Assembly: GCF_016124325.1 (NCBI RefSeq)
Contig: NZ_WGNY01000014.1
Span: 186,001-250,000 of the forward strand
DNA length: 64,000 nt
DNA from: Phenylobacterium sp.
GTDB lineage: Bacteria > Pseudomonadota > Alphaproteobacteria > Caulobacterales > Caulobacteraceae
Direction of reading: 5' to 3'
Under the pieces are notes generated by a model. That model was given only the letters and a program-made list of their open reading frames with translations. It did not search any database and had not been told where the DNA came from. Of this stretch, positions 30,263 to 39,574 are shown piece after piece (positions within the stretch are counted from its first letter, which is position 1; each line of letters begins with the position of its first letter). The position numbers and the translations under genes were made by a program.

Positions 30263-31130
30263 GGTCGCCCCCGAGCCCCGCGCGGAGCCCGTGCGGCGCG
30301 AGTTCGTCACGCCCGAGGGCGTCGACCTGGGCCTGAAGGTCGCAACCTACGCCGAGCGGGTGACGGCGCTGGGGATCGACCTGGCGATCCTGGCGGGCGC
30401 GATGATCGTCTTGACGCTGCTCGTCATCGCGGCGGCGGCCGTGGCGCGCAGTGCCGCACCGATGGAGATGCTGGGCGTCGTCTGGGTGATCGGCTCCTCG
30501 CTCGGGCGCTACATCTACTTCCTGGCCTTCGAGCTCGGGCCGCGCGCGGCCACCCCCGGCAAGCGGATCATGGGGCTGCGGGTGATCGCCGCCGACGGCG
30601 GCCGCCTGACCGCCGACGCCGTCTTCGCGCGCAACGCCATGCGCGAGGTGGAGGTGTTCCTGCCGATCCTGTTCGCGCTCTCGCAGGGGCAGGGGATCGA
30701 CGGCGTGATGATCGCCCTGGGGCTGATCTGGAGCGGGGTCTTCGCGCTCTTTCCGCTGTTCAACCGCGATCGGCGCCGCCTCGGCGACCTGGCCGCCGGG
30801 GCCCTGGTGGTGAAGGTCCCCCGCCTGAAGCTTCAGGTCGACCTCGCCGATGTCGAGCGGACGGGCGCGCAGGGCGTGGTCTTCGCGCCGGCCCAGCTCG
30901 ACGTCTACGGCATTCGCGAACTTCACGTCCTGGAGGACGTGCTGCGCGGCGGCGACCGCAAGGCCATCGCCGAGGTGGCGGCGCGCATCCGCGCCAAGAT
31001 CGGCTGGGACGGTGCGGCCGACATGGCTGACCGCACGTTCCTGAACGCCTACTACGCCGCCCTGCGCGGGCGGCTGGAGAACCGCCTGCTGTTCGGACAG
31101 CGGCGGCGCGACAAGTTCGACGTCAGTTGA
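30252..31130 (+). CDS. RDD-family membrane protein
   Basis: This 292-residue protein has an RDD domain (about 28-200): the R-x-x-A-L-x-I-D pattern reads RVTALGIDLAIL, and the region ATPGKRIMGLRVIAADGGRLT carries the second family motif. Two to three transmembrane helices are seen, and the last third is a soluble, charged tail. RDD proteins are proposed transporters or membrane partners. It is the final gene of the plus-strand MoxR cluster; its last 8 bp overlap the convergent gene. Confidence 0.87.
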   Translation: MTAEVAPEPRAEPVRREFVTPEGVDLGLKVATYAERVTALGIDLAILAGAMIVLTLLVIAAAAVARSAAPMEMLGVVWVIGSSLGRYIYFLAFELGPRAATPGKRIMGLRVIAADGGRLTADAVFARNAMREVEVFLPILFALSQGQGIDGVMIALGLIWSGVFALFPLFNRDRRRLGDLAAGALVVKVPRLKLQVDLADVERTGAQGVVFAPAQLDVYGIRELHVLEDVLRGGDRKAIAEVAARIRAKIGWDGAADMADRTFLNAYYAALRGRLENRLLFGQRRRDKFDVS

Positions 31131-31923
31131 AGATCTCGGCCAGCCACTGCGGCCCAAGCCCTTCGCGGGTCCGGCGCAGCTCCACGTAGAGCACGGCCAC
31201 GCCGGTCGAGCTGATCGCCGGCGACAGCGTGCTGGTGATCAGGTTGGCCACGATCTGCGCCGGGCTGCGGGCCAGGGCCACCGGATCGAGGCCGCCGCTC
31301 ATGAACGAGGCGCCGACAGCGATGGCGCCGATCACCATGGAGATCACGATCGCGATCACCCAGACCACGATCAGCAGGGCGAAGATCCGCCAGCGGTTGC
31401 CGCGGGTGAGGTCTGCGCTGCGGCTGAACGCGCCGAACACGCCTGTGCGCTCGGCGACCAGCGACGGCACCGATACGCACCAGGCGCAGATGATCATCAC
31501 GCCCGGCACGATCAGCAGGACGAAGCCGAAGGCCGCGGCCAGGCCGAACAGGATGCTGACCCCGATCAGCGGCAGGAAGGCGCGCAGGCCCGTGGCCAGG
31601 CATTCGCCGATGTTCGGCTTGCGGCCGTTCATGTCCTGGACGGTTCCGTAGATCAGCGCGCCCTGCAGGATCGCCGAGCTGACGACCGTCACGAGCCCGA
31701 CCAAGCCCAGTGAACTGAAGTAGTTCATCGTGAGGCTCATGTCGCCGCTTCGCATTCCCACCAGATTGGCCGCCTCGATATAGCTGACCAGCGCGGCCGG
31801 AACGCCCGACAGCACCAGCGCCAGCACGAGGAAGGCGACGGCGTTGCGCCCCAAGGTCTGGAAGGTCCCCGAGATCACCCGTCCGATATCGAGCTTGCCC
31901 GGCTCTGCGACGTCCACGCTCAT
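31123..31923 (-). CDS. polytopic membrane protein of unknown function
   Basis: This 266-residue hydrophobic protein has about six transmembrane segments (e.g. NAVAFLVLALVLSGVPAAL, FGFVLLIVPGVMIICAWCVS, IFALLIVVWVIAIVISMVIG). The order and the loop VPSLVAERTGVFGAFSRSAD resemble the membrane domain found in glycerophosphodiesterase-like and YciC-type proteins. No catalytic residues are evident. It converges on the RDD gene with an 8-bp overlap, and may be functionally linked to the MoxR cluster though it is on the other strand. Confidence 0.82.
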   Translation of the reverse strand: MSVDVAEPGKLDIGRVISGTFQTLGRNAVAFLVLALVLSGVPAALVSYIEAANLVGMRSGDMSLTMNYFSSLGLVGLVTVVSSAILQGALIYGTVQDMNGRKPNIGECLATGLRAFLPLIGVSILFGLAAAFGFVLLIVPGVMIICAWCVSVPSLVAERTGVFGAFSRSADLTRGNRWRIFALLIVVWVIAIVISMVIGAIAVGASFMSGGLDPVALARSPAQIVANLITSTLSPAISSTGVAVLYVELRRTREGLGPQWLAEIFN

Positions 31924-32016
31924 TCTTCAGCCCCTCATCCGCTTCCCAGGGGCGATGCTAAACATGCGGTTGCATGGCTGTCGACGCGGAGCCGGCGATG
32001 CGCAAGAACGGCGGGC

Positions 32017-33018
32017 GTGAGCGCGCGCCTTCACGTCCGGATCGAAAAGCTGGCCCTCAAGGCGCCGTTCCGCATCTCGCGCGGGGCCAAGACCCATGCC
32101 GATGTGGTGGTGGCCGAACTGCGCGACGGCGACCTGCTCGGACGCGGCGAATGCGTGCCCTACGCCCGCTACGGCGAGACGCCCCGGTCGGTCGCCGACC
32201 AGCTCGCCGCGGCCGGCGCGCGCCTGGCGGCGGGGGAGCCGGGACGCGAGGTCGCCGCGGCGCTGCCGTCCGGCGCGGCGGCCAACGCCCTCGACTGCGC
32301 GCTGTGGGATTTCGAGGCCCGGCGCGACGGGGTTTCGGTGGCCGAACGCCTGGGTCTCGCCCCGCCCGCGCCCCTGCCCTCGGCGGTGACCGTCGGCCTG
32401 GACACGCCCGAGGCGATGCGCGCCGCGGCGGCGGCCGTCGCCGACGCGCCGCTGCTGAAGGTCAAGCTCGACGCCGATGGGCCCGCCGAGCGTCTCCTCG
32501 CCGTGGCCGAAGGCGCTCCCCACGCCCGGCTGATCGTCGACCCGAACGAGGGCTGGACGCTGCCGGTCCTCCTGCGCATGGCCGATGTCGTCGCCCGCCT
32601 GAACGTGGCCATGGTGGAGCAGCCACTGCCCGCCGACGCCGATGCGGCCCTGGCCGGCCTGGCCTTCCCAGCCCCGCTCTGCGCCGACGAGGCGGCCCAC
32701 ACCGCCGCCGACGTGGCGCGCCTGGCCGACCGCTACCAGGTGGTCAACGTCAAGCTCGACAAGGCGGGCGGCCTGACCGGCGCGCTCGCTATGGCCGCCC
32801 GCGCCCACGACCTTGGCATGGACGTGCTGGCCGGCTGCATGGTGTCGAGCTCGCTCTCGATCGCGCCGGCGCTATTCATCGGCGCGCAGGCCGCCGCCGC
32901 CGATCTCGACGGGCCCTGGTGGCTGACGCAGGACCGGGCAGGCGGCTGCCGGATCGAGCGAGGCGTGCTCTGGCCGCCACAGCCGGGCTTCTGGGGCGAG
33001 CCCGGCCTACGTCCCTGA
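32017..33018 (+). CDS. L-Ala-D/L-Glu (dipeptide) epimerase
   Basis: This enolase-superfamily epimerase has 333 residues from a GTG. All expected residues sit at positions close to those of E. coli YcjG: the Lys148-x-Lys150 pair (LLKVKLD), Asp175 (IVDPNEGW), Glu201 (MVEQP), Asp224 (CADEAA) and the second acid/base Lys246 (VNVKLDKAGG). The Lys/Lys arrangement on both barrel sides is diagnostic of the muconate-lactonizing/dipeptide-epimerase subgroup. It probably recycles murein peptides by converting L-Ala-D-Glu to L-Ala-L-Glu. It is a single gene with a weak ribosome site. Confidence 0.9.
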   Translation: MSARLHVRIEKLALKAPFRISRGAKTHADVVVAELRDGDLLGRGECVPYARYGETPRSVADQLAAAGARLAAGEPGREVAAALPSGAAANALDCALWDFEARRDGVSVAERLGLAPPAPLPSAVTVGLDTPEAMRAAAAAVADAPLLKVKLDADGPAERLLAVAEGAPHARLIVDPNEGWTLPVLLRMADVVARLNVAMVEQPLPADADAALAGLAFPAPLCADEAAHTAADVARLADRYQVVNVKLDKAGGLTGALAMAARAHDLGMDVLAGCMVSSSLSIAPALFIGAQAAAADLDGPWWLTQDRAGGCRIERGVLWPPQPGFWGEPGLRP

Positions 33019-33079
33019 GTTGACAGGGCTCGCGCATCGTCGGCTTCATCGTCCTGTAACATTCCGGGCCGGAGGGCGA

Positions 33080-34906
33080 GTGTCGGGCGCTGCACAGGGG
33101 ACAGTCGGCACGCTGGAGGTCGCTCTCGACCACGCCGCGCGCCTCCTCATCCGTGACGCCGCCGCCGCCGAAGTCCAGGCCCGGGAAATCCTCCGTGTCG
33201 TCGGCGAGCATCCCCAGGCCCTGCGGCTGCTGGGCGCGGCGCTGCGCCGGCAGGGCGAGACCGAGGCCGCCGAGGCCGCTTACCTGCGCTCGGTCCGCGC
33301 CTCGGTGGACGATCCCCAGCTCCGCGAAGCCGCCGCGGCCCTTTCGGAGAACCGGCTGGCGGCGGCCGAACAGGCCCTGCGCGCGATCCTGAAGGCGCGG
33401 CCGACCGACGTGGCCGCCATCCGCATGCTGGCCGAGACGGGCATGAGGCTCGGCCGCTACGACGACGCCGAGAACCTGCTGGCCCGCGCCGTCGAACTGG
33501 CGCCGACCTTCGCGGCCGCGCGGCACAACTACGCCACGGTGCTCTATCGCCAGAACCGCCCGGAGGCGGCGGTGGAGCAGTGCGACCGGCTCCTGGCCGA
33601 CGATCCCGGGAACCCCGCCTACCGCAACCTCAAGGCGGCCGCCCTTGGGCGGATCGGCGAGTACGATCGGGCCATCGCGCTCTACCAGGCGGTGCTGCAA
33701 GGCCAGCCGCGCCAGCCGAAGGTATGGATGAGCCTGGGCCACGCCCTGAAGACGGTCGGGCGGCAGGCCGAGTCGGTCGAGGCCTATCGGCGCAGCCTCG
33801 AACTGGCGCCGCAGCTGGGCGAAGCCTGGTGGAGCCTGGCCAACCTCAAGACGGTCGAGTTCGCGGCCGACGATGTCGCCGCCATGGAGGCTCAGCTCGC
33901 CCGGGCCGACCTCACCGACGAGGACCGGTTCCACCTGGAGTTCGCCCTGGGCAAGGCGCGCGAGGACGCCGGCGATTACGAGGCCTCGTTCGGCCACTAC
34001 GCGCGGGGCAACGCGCTGCGCCGCCAGGAAATCGTCTACGACGCCGAGGAGACCACGGGCCAGGTCAGCCGGGCCAAGGCGCTGTTCACCCCGGCGTTCC
34101 TCGACGTGCGCGCGGGGCGGGGCTCCCCGGCGCCCGACCCGATCTTCGTGGTCGGCCTGCCGCGGTCTGGCTCGACGCTGGTGGAGCAGATCCTGTCGTC
34201 GCACAGCCAGGTCGAAGGCACCCAGGAGCTTCCCGACGTCATCGCCTTGGCGCGGCGCCTGGGCGGGCGGGTGAAGCGGGCCTCGGAGGGCCGCTATCCC
34301 GAAGCGCTGGGCGAGCTGTCGGCCGATGAACTGCGCGCGCTGGGCGAGGAATATCTCGACCGCGCCCGTCCCCATCGGAAGCTGGGCCGCCCCTTCTTCA
34401 TCGACAAGATGCCCAACAACTGGGCCCACCTGGGCCTGATCCTGCTGGCGCTGCCGAACGCCAAGGTGATCGACGCGCGCCGCCATCCGCTGGGCTGCGG
34501 CTTCTCGGCCTTCAAGCAGCACTTCGCCCGCGGCCAGGGCTTCACCTACGACCTGACCGACATCGGCCGCTACTACGCCGACTACGTCGACCTCATGGCC
34601 CACTTCGACGCGGTCCGGCCGGGACGGGTCCACCGGGTGATCTACGAGGCCATGATCGCCGACCCGGAAGGCGAGACACGGGCCTTGCTGGCGCATTGCG
34701 GCCTGCCGTTCGAGGCGGCATGCCTGCGCTTCTACGAGAACGACCGGGCGGTGCGCACCGCCAGCTCCGAGCAGGTGCGCCGCCCCATCTTCACCGACGC
34801 GGCCGAGCACTGGCGCAACTACGACGCCTGGCTCGGTCCGCTGAAGGCGGCGTTGGGCCCCGTGCTCGACGCCTATCCGGCCGCGCCCGCCGTCTCGGGC
34901 GCCTGA
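33080..34906 (+). CDS. TPR-repeat sulfotransferase
   Basis: This 608-residue fusion protein has an N-terminal half of tetratricopeptide repeats (about residues 15-300, e.g. MLAETGMRLGRYDDAENLLARA split over two helices and GEYDRAIALYQAVLQGQP). A sulfotransferase domain follows (about 340-590). The PAPS-binding P-loop is FVVGLPRSGSTLVEQILSSH, and the 3'-phosphate region is in DARRHPLGCGFSAFKQ. The GTG start has GGAGG at short spacing (4 nt). The protein lacks a signal peptide, so it acts in the cytoplasm or at the membrane. The acceptor is unknown. A TonB-dependent receptor follows 23 bp later and is likely co-transcribed. Confidence 0.9.
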   Translation: MSGAAQGTVGTLEVALDHAARLLIRDAAAAEVQAREILRVVGEHPQALRLLGAALRRQGETEAAEAAYLRSVRASVDDPQLREAAAALSENRLAAAEQALRAILKARPTDVAAIRMLAETGMRLGRYDDAENLLARAVELAPTFAAARHNYATVLYRQNRPEAAVEQCDRLLADDPGNPAYRNLKAAALGRIGEYDRAIALYQAVLQGQPRQPKVWMSLGHALKTVGRQAESVEAYRRSLELAPQLGEAWWSLANLKTVEFAADDVAAMEAQLARADLTDEDRFHLEFALGKAREDAGDYEASFGHYARGNALRRQEIVYDAEETTGQVSRAKALFTPAFLDVRAGRGSPAPDPIFVVGLPRSGSTLVEQILSSHSQVEGTQELPDVIALARRLGGRVKRASEGRYPEALGELSADELRALGEEYLDRARPHRKLGRPFFIDKMPNNWAHLGLILLALPNAKVIDARRHPLGCGFSAFKQHFARGQGFTYDLTDIGRYYADYVDLMAHFDAVRPGRVHRVIYEAMIADPEGETRALLAHCGLPFEAACLRFYENDRAVRTASSEQVRRPIFTDAAEHWRNYDAWLGPLKAALGPVLDAYPAAPAVSGA

Positions 34907-34929
34907 ACCACCAAATCGTGGGGGATACG

Positions 34930-37263
34930 ATGAAAGCCGACGATACGAATCCGAGTTGCGTCCCGCGCTGGACCCTCGGTCTGCTCGCCACCACCATGCT
35001 GACCGCCGTGTCCGCGCCGGCCCTGGCCCAGACGGGCTCGGCGACCGTCGGCCTCGAGGAGGTGGTCGTCACCGCCCAGAAGCGGTCGGAAAACCTGCAG
35101 GACGTTCCGATCAGCATCCAGGCGCTGGGGACCGAGCGGCTCGACCAGCTCCAGGTCAAGGACGTCAACGACTACGTGAAGTTCATGCCCAGCGTGACGG
35201 CCCAGACGCTCGCGCCCGGCTTCACCACCTTCTACATGCGCGGCGTCGCCTCGGGCGAGAACAACAACCACTCCGGCCCGCTGCCCAGCGTCGGCATCTA
35301 TCTCGATGAGCAGCCGGTCACCACGATCACCGGCCCGCTGGACATCCACGTCTACGACATCGCCCGGGTCGAGGTGCTGGCCGGACCGCAGGGCACGCTC
35401 TACGGCGCGAGTTCGCAGGCCGGGACGATCCGCATCATCACCAACAAGCCGTCGCTCTCGGGCTTCTCGGCCAGCTACGACGTCGAGGGCAACACCGTCG
35501 CCCACGGCGATCCCGGCTATTCGGCCGAAGGCTACGTCAACATGCCGCTCGGCGACCGCATGGCGATCCGCCTGGTCGCCTGGGGCGAGCACGACGGCGG
35601 CTATATCGACAACGTCGCGAGCACCCTGACCTATCCGACGGGCCCGGTCACGATCAACAACGCGCCGTATGTCGAGAAGAACTACAACGAGGTCGACATC
35701 ACCGGCGCGCGGGCCGCGCTGAAGATCGATCTCGACGACAACTGGACGATCACACCGTCGCTCATGGGCCAGCGTACCGAGGCCGACGGCAATTTCTCGG
35801 CCGACCGCTACAACAAGGGCAAGTACGCGATCGCCCGGTATCGGCCCGAGCGGTCTGACGACAAGTGGTTCCAGGCCGCGGCGACCATCGAAGGAACGGT
35901 CTCCAACATCGACCTGACCTACGCCGGCGCCTACATGCGCCGCTGGATCGACACCGAGTCCGACTATTCGGACTACAGCTACTTCTACGACACCCTGTTC
36001 GGCTACGGCGCCTACACCACCGACAACGCCGGAAATCCCATCGACACGACGCAGTACATCCAGGGCAAGGACTACTTCACCAAGCAGAGCCACGAGCTGC
36101 GCCTGGCGACGCCCTCGGAGAACCGCTTCAAGGTGGTGGCCGGCCTGTTCTACCAGCGCCAGACCCACAACATCCAACAGCGCTACAAGATCGACAACCT
36201 GGCCGACGCCACCGAGGTGCCCGGCTGGGACGACACCCTGTGGCTGACCAAGCAGTTGCGGATCGACCGCGACTACGCCGCCTTCGCCGACGCGACCTAC
36301 GACGTCAGCGACCACCTCTCGATCACGGGCGGCATCCGCTTCTTCCGCTACAAGAACTCTCTGGCGGGCTTCTTCGGCTTCGGCACCGGCTATTCGTCCG
36401 GCACCGGCGTCGGCGCCTGCTTCGGGCCTCCGGTGGTCGAGGGCGGCCCCTGCACCAACGTCGACAAGGTGACCAAGGACACCGGCCACACCTATCGCAT
36501 CAACGCCCAGTGGAAATTCGACGACGACCGGATGGTCTACGCCACCGTGTCCACAGGCTTCCGGCCGGGCGGCATCAACCGCCGCGGGACGCTTCCGCCG
36601 TACAAGGCCGACTTCCTCAAGAACTACGAGTTCGGCTGGAAGACGAGCTGGTTCGGCAACACCCTGCGGTGGAACGGGGCGGCCTTCATCGAGAAATGGA
36701 ACGACTTCCAGTTCTCGTACCTGGGCGCCAACGGCCTCACCGAGATCCGCAACGCCGGCAAGGCCAAGATGAAGGGCGTGGAGACCGACATCAACTGGCT
36801 GGTCGCCGATGGCCTGACGCTCACGGGCGGCGGCGCCTACACCGACGCCCAGCTCGACGAGGACTACATCCCCGATCCGTCCGCGCCGCCCGCCGCCTTC
36901 CGGGGCGACCGGCTGCCGGTCACCCCCAAGTGGAAGGGCAACCTCACGGCCCGCTACGAGTGGCCGATCGGCGAGATGGACGCCCACGTCCAGAGCTCGG
37001 TGGTCTACACCGGCCCCGGCTATCCCGACCTGACGATCGCGGACCGCGCCGTCACGGGCAAGACGCCGCAATACGTCACCGTCGACATGACCGCCGGCGT
37101 CCAGAAGGGCTCATGGCGGGTCGAGGCCTATGTGAAGAACCTGTTCGACGAGTACGGCCAGAACGACCGCTACGTGCAGTGCAACACCGCGGTCTGCACC
37201 CGGGTCTACGTGATCCCGATCCGGCCGCGCACGGTGGGCCTCAGGTTCGGCCAGTCGTTCTAG
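34930..37263 (+). CDS. TonB-dependent outer-membrane receptor
   Basis: This 777-residue TonB-dependent receptor has a signal peptide (cleavage after about residue 34, SAPALAQ). The TonB box/plug start is EEVVVTAQKRSENLQDVPIS, the plug (about 50-160) includes the conserved EVLAGPQGTLYGASSQAGTI, and a 22-strand barrel ends in an aromatic residue (GQSF). This long type is abundant in Caulobacterales and sphingomonads and imports oligosaccharides, aromatics or siderophores; the ligand is not deducible. It lacks an STN domain, so it does not signal to a sigma factor. It is downstream of the TPR-sulfotransferase. Confidence 0.93.
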   Translation: MKADDTNPSCVPRWTLGLLATTMLTAVSAPALAQTGSATVGLEEVVVTAQKRSENLQDVPISIQALGTERLDQLQVKDVNDYVKFMPSVTAQTLAPGFTTFYMRGVASGENNNHSGPLPSVGIYLDEQPVTTITGPLDIHVYDIARVEVLAGPQGTLYGASSQAGTIRIITNKPSLSGFSASYDVEGNTVAHGDPGYSAEGYVNMPLGDRMAIRLVAWGEHDGGYIDNVASTLTYPTGPVTINNAPYVEKNYNEVDITGARAALKIDLDDNWTITPSLMGQRTEADGNFSADRYNKGKYAIARYRPERSDDKWFQAAATIEGTVSNIDLTYAGAYMRRWIDTESDYSDYSYFYDTLFGYGAYTTDNAGNPIDTTQYIQGKDYFTKQSHELRLATPSENRFKVVAGLFYQRQTHNIQQRYKIDNLADATEVPGWDDTLWLTKQLRIDRDYAAFADATYDVSDHLSITGGIRFFRYKNSLAGFFGFGTGYSSGTGVGACFGPPVVEGGPCTNVDKVTKDTGHTYRINAQWKFDDDRMVYATVSTGFRPGGINRRGTLPPYKADFLKNYEFGWKTSWFGNTLRWNGAAFIEKWNDFQFSYLGANGLTEIRNAGKAKMKGVETDINWLVADGLTLTGGGAYTDAQLDEDYIPDPSAPPAAFRGDRLPVTPKWKGNLTARYEWPIGEMDAHVQSSVVYTGPGYPDLTIADRAVTGKTPQYVTVDMTAGVQKGSWRVEAYVKNLFDEYGQNDRYVQCNTAVCTRVYVIPIRPRTVGLRFGQSF

Positions 37264-38117
37264 GTCTTGTCCCACCAGGGATAGAGGTCGGGCATGTCCG
37301 AGGAGACCCGCCCCGGGAAACGGGGCGGGCGCTTCTCCAGGAAGGCGGCGACGCCTTCCTTCACGTCGGGGCCCGCGCCCAGGATCATGCTGAGCCTGCC
37401 GTCCACCGCCAGGACACCCGACGGATCGGCTTCGCCCGAGAACCGCCACAGCATCTGGCGCGCCAGGGCGATCGACACCGGCGCGGTGTTCTCGGCGATC
37501 TCCGCCGCGATCTCGCGGGCGCGCGCCAGCAGTTGATCGGGCGCGACCACCTCGCTCACCAGTCCCGCGGCCTGGGCCTCGGCGGCTGGGATCAGCGAGC
37601 CCCGAAGGCACCAGTTCAGGGCCTGGGGCAGACCCACCAGCTTGGGCAGGAACCAGGCGCTGCCGGCCTCCGGAACCAGCCCCCGCCGGGCGAAGACGAA
37701 GCCATAGCGCGCGCCCTCCGCGCAGATGCGGATGTCCATGGGCAGGGTGAGCGTCGCGCCGACGCCGACTGCGGCGCCGTTGATCGCCGCGATCGAGGGC
37801 TTTCGGCAGTTGAAGATGGCGCCGACGAACCCGCCGCCCTCGGCCCGCGCCCGATCCGGCGCCTGGAAGGCCACGGACCCTTCGGCCTGGGTGTCGAACG
37901 CGTTGGCGCCGCCCGAGATATCGGCCCCGGCGCAGAAGCCGCGGCCTGCGCCCGTGACGATCACCACGCGGACGGCGTCGTCCTCGTCGGCCCGCTGGAA
38001 GGCGTCGGTGAGCTCGGCCCCCATCACGGCGGTGTAGGCGTTCAGCTTGTCCGGCCGGTTGAGCGTGACGGTCAGCACGGGCCCGTCCAGCTCGTAGAGC
38101 AGGGTATCGTAGGCCAT
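37260..38117 (-). CDS. crotonase-family protein without canonical glutamates
   Basis: This 285-residue crotonase-fold enzyme has the oxyanion-hole segments FCAGADISGG and INGAAVGVGATLTLPMD. At the two normal catalytic positions the sequence reads VGVGAT instead of GGGCE, and FARRGLVPEAG instead of LPExxLGLxPG, so both classical hydratase glutamates are missing. A Glu is present one turn later (VPEAG). This subgroup is annotated as enoyl-CoA hydratase in many genomes, but is more likely an isomerase or another crotonase reaction. It converges on the receptor gene with a 4-bp overlap. Confidence 0.88.
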   Translation of the reverse strand: MAYDTLLYELDGPVLTVTLNRPDKLNAYTAVMGAELTDAFQRADEDDAVRVVIVTGAGRGFCAGADISGGANAFDTQAEGSVAFQAPDRARAEGGGFVGAIFNCRKPSIAAINGAAVGVGATLTLPMDIRICAEGARYGFVFARRGLVPEAGSAWFLPKLVGLPQALNWCLRGSLIPAAEAQAAGLVSEVVAPDQLLARAREIAAEIAENTAPVSIALARQMLWRFSGEADPSGVLAVDGRLSMILGAGPDVKEGVAAFLEKRPPRFPGRVSSDMPDLYPWWDKT

Positions 38118-38203
38118 GGCGTCCTCCCTCTATTTTCCCGCATAGACGCGCGCCTTCCCGGGCGGCAGGCAACCGCCGCGCCGATGCGCTATAGGCCGGC
38201 GTC

Positions 38204-39574
38204 GTGAGGAGCCTGCCCGCCACCGATCCGATTCCCGCGTCCGCAGACCTGGCCTGCGTGGCCCTGCGCGCCACGGCCTGGGCGGACCCCGTCTCCGTGG
38301 CTTCGGCCTTCGCCGACGAAGTCCACGCTTGCGTCCTGCTCTCGGGGGCCGATGGGTGGAGCTACGTCCTGCGGCGGCCGGACCGCGTGCTCGAGCCCTC
38401 GGGCGATCCCGCGTCGGCGCTGGCGTCGATGCTGGGCGCGCCGGTCTCGCTGGGCGACGGTCCGCCGTTCCAGGGCGGTGTCGTCGGCCTGGCCGCCTAC
38501 GAGCTCTCGGCGCGGCTGGAGCCCACGGCGCCCCAGGGCCGCACCGGGTGGCCTGATCTGGTCCTGCTGCGCTATCCGGCGCTGCTCGCCTTCCACGAAG
38601 GCGGGCGGCGCGCCTTCGCCGTCGGCCGCGGCCCGGACGCGCGCTGCGCAGCGGCCCGGGCCGACGCGGCGTTGAGTTGGCTGGACGTCCCACGCCGTCG
38701 GAGGAGCGACGGCGTCCTCGCGCGGTCCGTGGCGCTGGCCACGACCGACGCCGATCACGCCGCGGCAGTGGCCGAAACCGTCGGGCGCATCGCCGCCGGG
38801 GAAATCTTCCAAGCCAATCTCGCCCGGCCCTGGCGGGGGCGGCTGGCGCCGCACGCTCGGCCCTTCGACCTCTTCGCCCGGCTGGCCGCCCAGAGCCCGG
38901 CCGGGTACGCGGCGTTCCTGAACCTGCCCGGCCGGGCCCTCGTTTCCAACTCGCCCGAGCGGTTCCTCTCGGTGCGGCCCGCCGCCGGCGGTCTCTGGGC
39001 CGAGACCCATCCGATCAAGGGCACGCGGCCGCGCGGGTCCGACGCCGCATCCGACGCCGCCCTGGCCGACGAACTCCGCGCCAGCCCCAAGGACCGCGCC
39101 GAGAACCTGATGATCGTCGACCTCATGCGCAACGATCTGGCGCGCACGTCGGCGCCGGGCACCGTCGTGGTCCCCGAACTGTTCGGCCTCGAGAGCTACG
39201 CAAACGTCCACCACCTCGTGAGTCGGATTCGGGCGCGCCTCGCGCCGGGCCGGAGCGCCTGGGACGCGTTCCTCGCCGCCTTCCCGCCGGGCTCGGTGAC
39301 CGGCGCGCCCAAGCTGCAGGCGATGGCCGTGATCGCCCGACACGAGCCGCCCCGTGGCCCATACTGCGGCAGCCTGTTCTGGGCGGGCGCGGACGGGGCG
39401 CTGGAGGCCAGCGTGCTCATCCGTACGGTGTCCCTGATCGAAGAATCGGCAGGCTGGGCGTTCGAAGCCCGCGCAGGCGGCGGCGTCGTCGCCGACAGCG
39501 ATCCCGCCGCCGAGACGGATGAGACCGCGGCGAAGATGGGCGCTATCCTGAAGGCTCTGACGGGAACGCCATGA
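38204..39574 (+). CDS. pabB: aminodeoxychorismate synthase component I
   Basis: This 456-residue chorismate-utilising enzyme makes 4-amino-4-deoxychorismate for folate synthesis. Motifs are ETHPIKGTRPRG, the metal site ENLMIVDLMRNDLAR and FPPGSVTGAPKLQAM, in the normal order. The GTG start has little ribosome-site strength. Its stop overlaps the pabC ATG (ATGA), so synthase and lyase are coupled. No glutamine amidotransferase (pabA) is in the window. The PIKGT motif, with Lys, is of the PabB rather than the anthranilate synthase type. Confidence 0.93.
   Translation: MRSLPATDPIPASADLACVALRATAWADPVSVASAFADEVHACVLLSGADGWSYVLRRPDRVLEPSGDPASALASMLGAPVSLGDGPPFQGGVVGLAAYELSARLEPTAPQGRTGWPDLVLLRYPALLAFHEGGRRAFAVGRGPDARCAAARADAALSWLDVPRRRRSDGVLARSVALATTDADHAAAVAETVGRIAAGEIFQANLARPWRGRLAPHARPFDLFARLAAQSPAGYAAFLNLPGRALVSNSPERFLSVRPAAGGLWAETHPIKGTRPRGSDAASDAALADELRASPKDRAENLMIVDLMRNDLARTSAPGTVVVPELFGLESYANVHHLVSRIRARLAPGRSAWDAFLAAFPPGSVTGAPKLQAMAVIARHEPPRGPYCGSLFWAGADGALEASVLIRTVSLIEESAGWAFEARAGGGVVADSDPAAETDETAAKMGAILKALTGTP

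Noticed and set aside
33020..33062. TTGACA followed by TAACAT upstream of the TPR-sulfotransferase
   Set aside because: The two boxes are 31 bp apart, too far for a sigma-70 promoter; no better -10 is seen at 16-19 bp.
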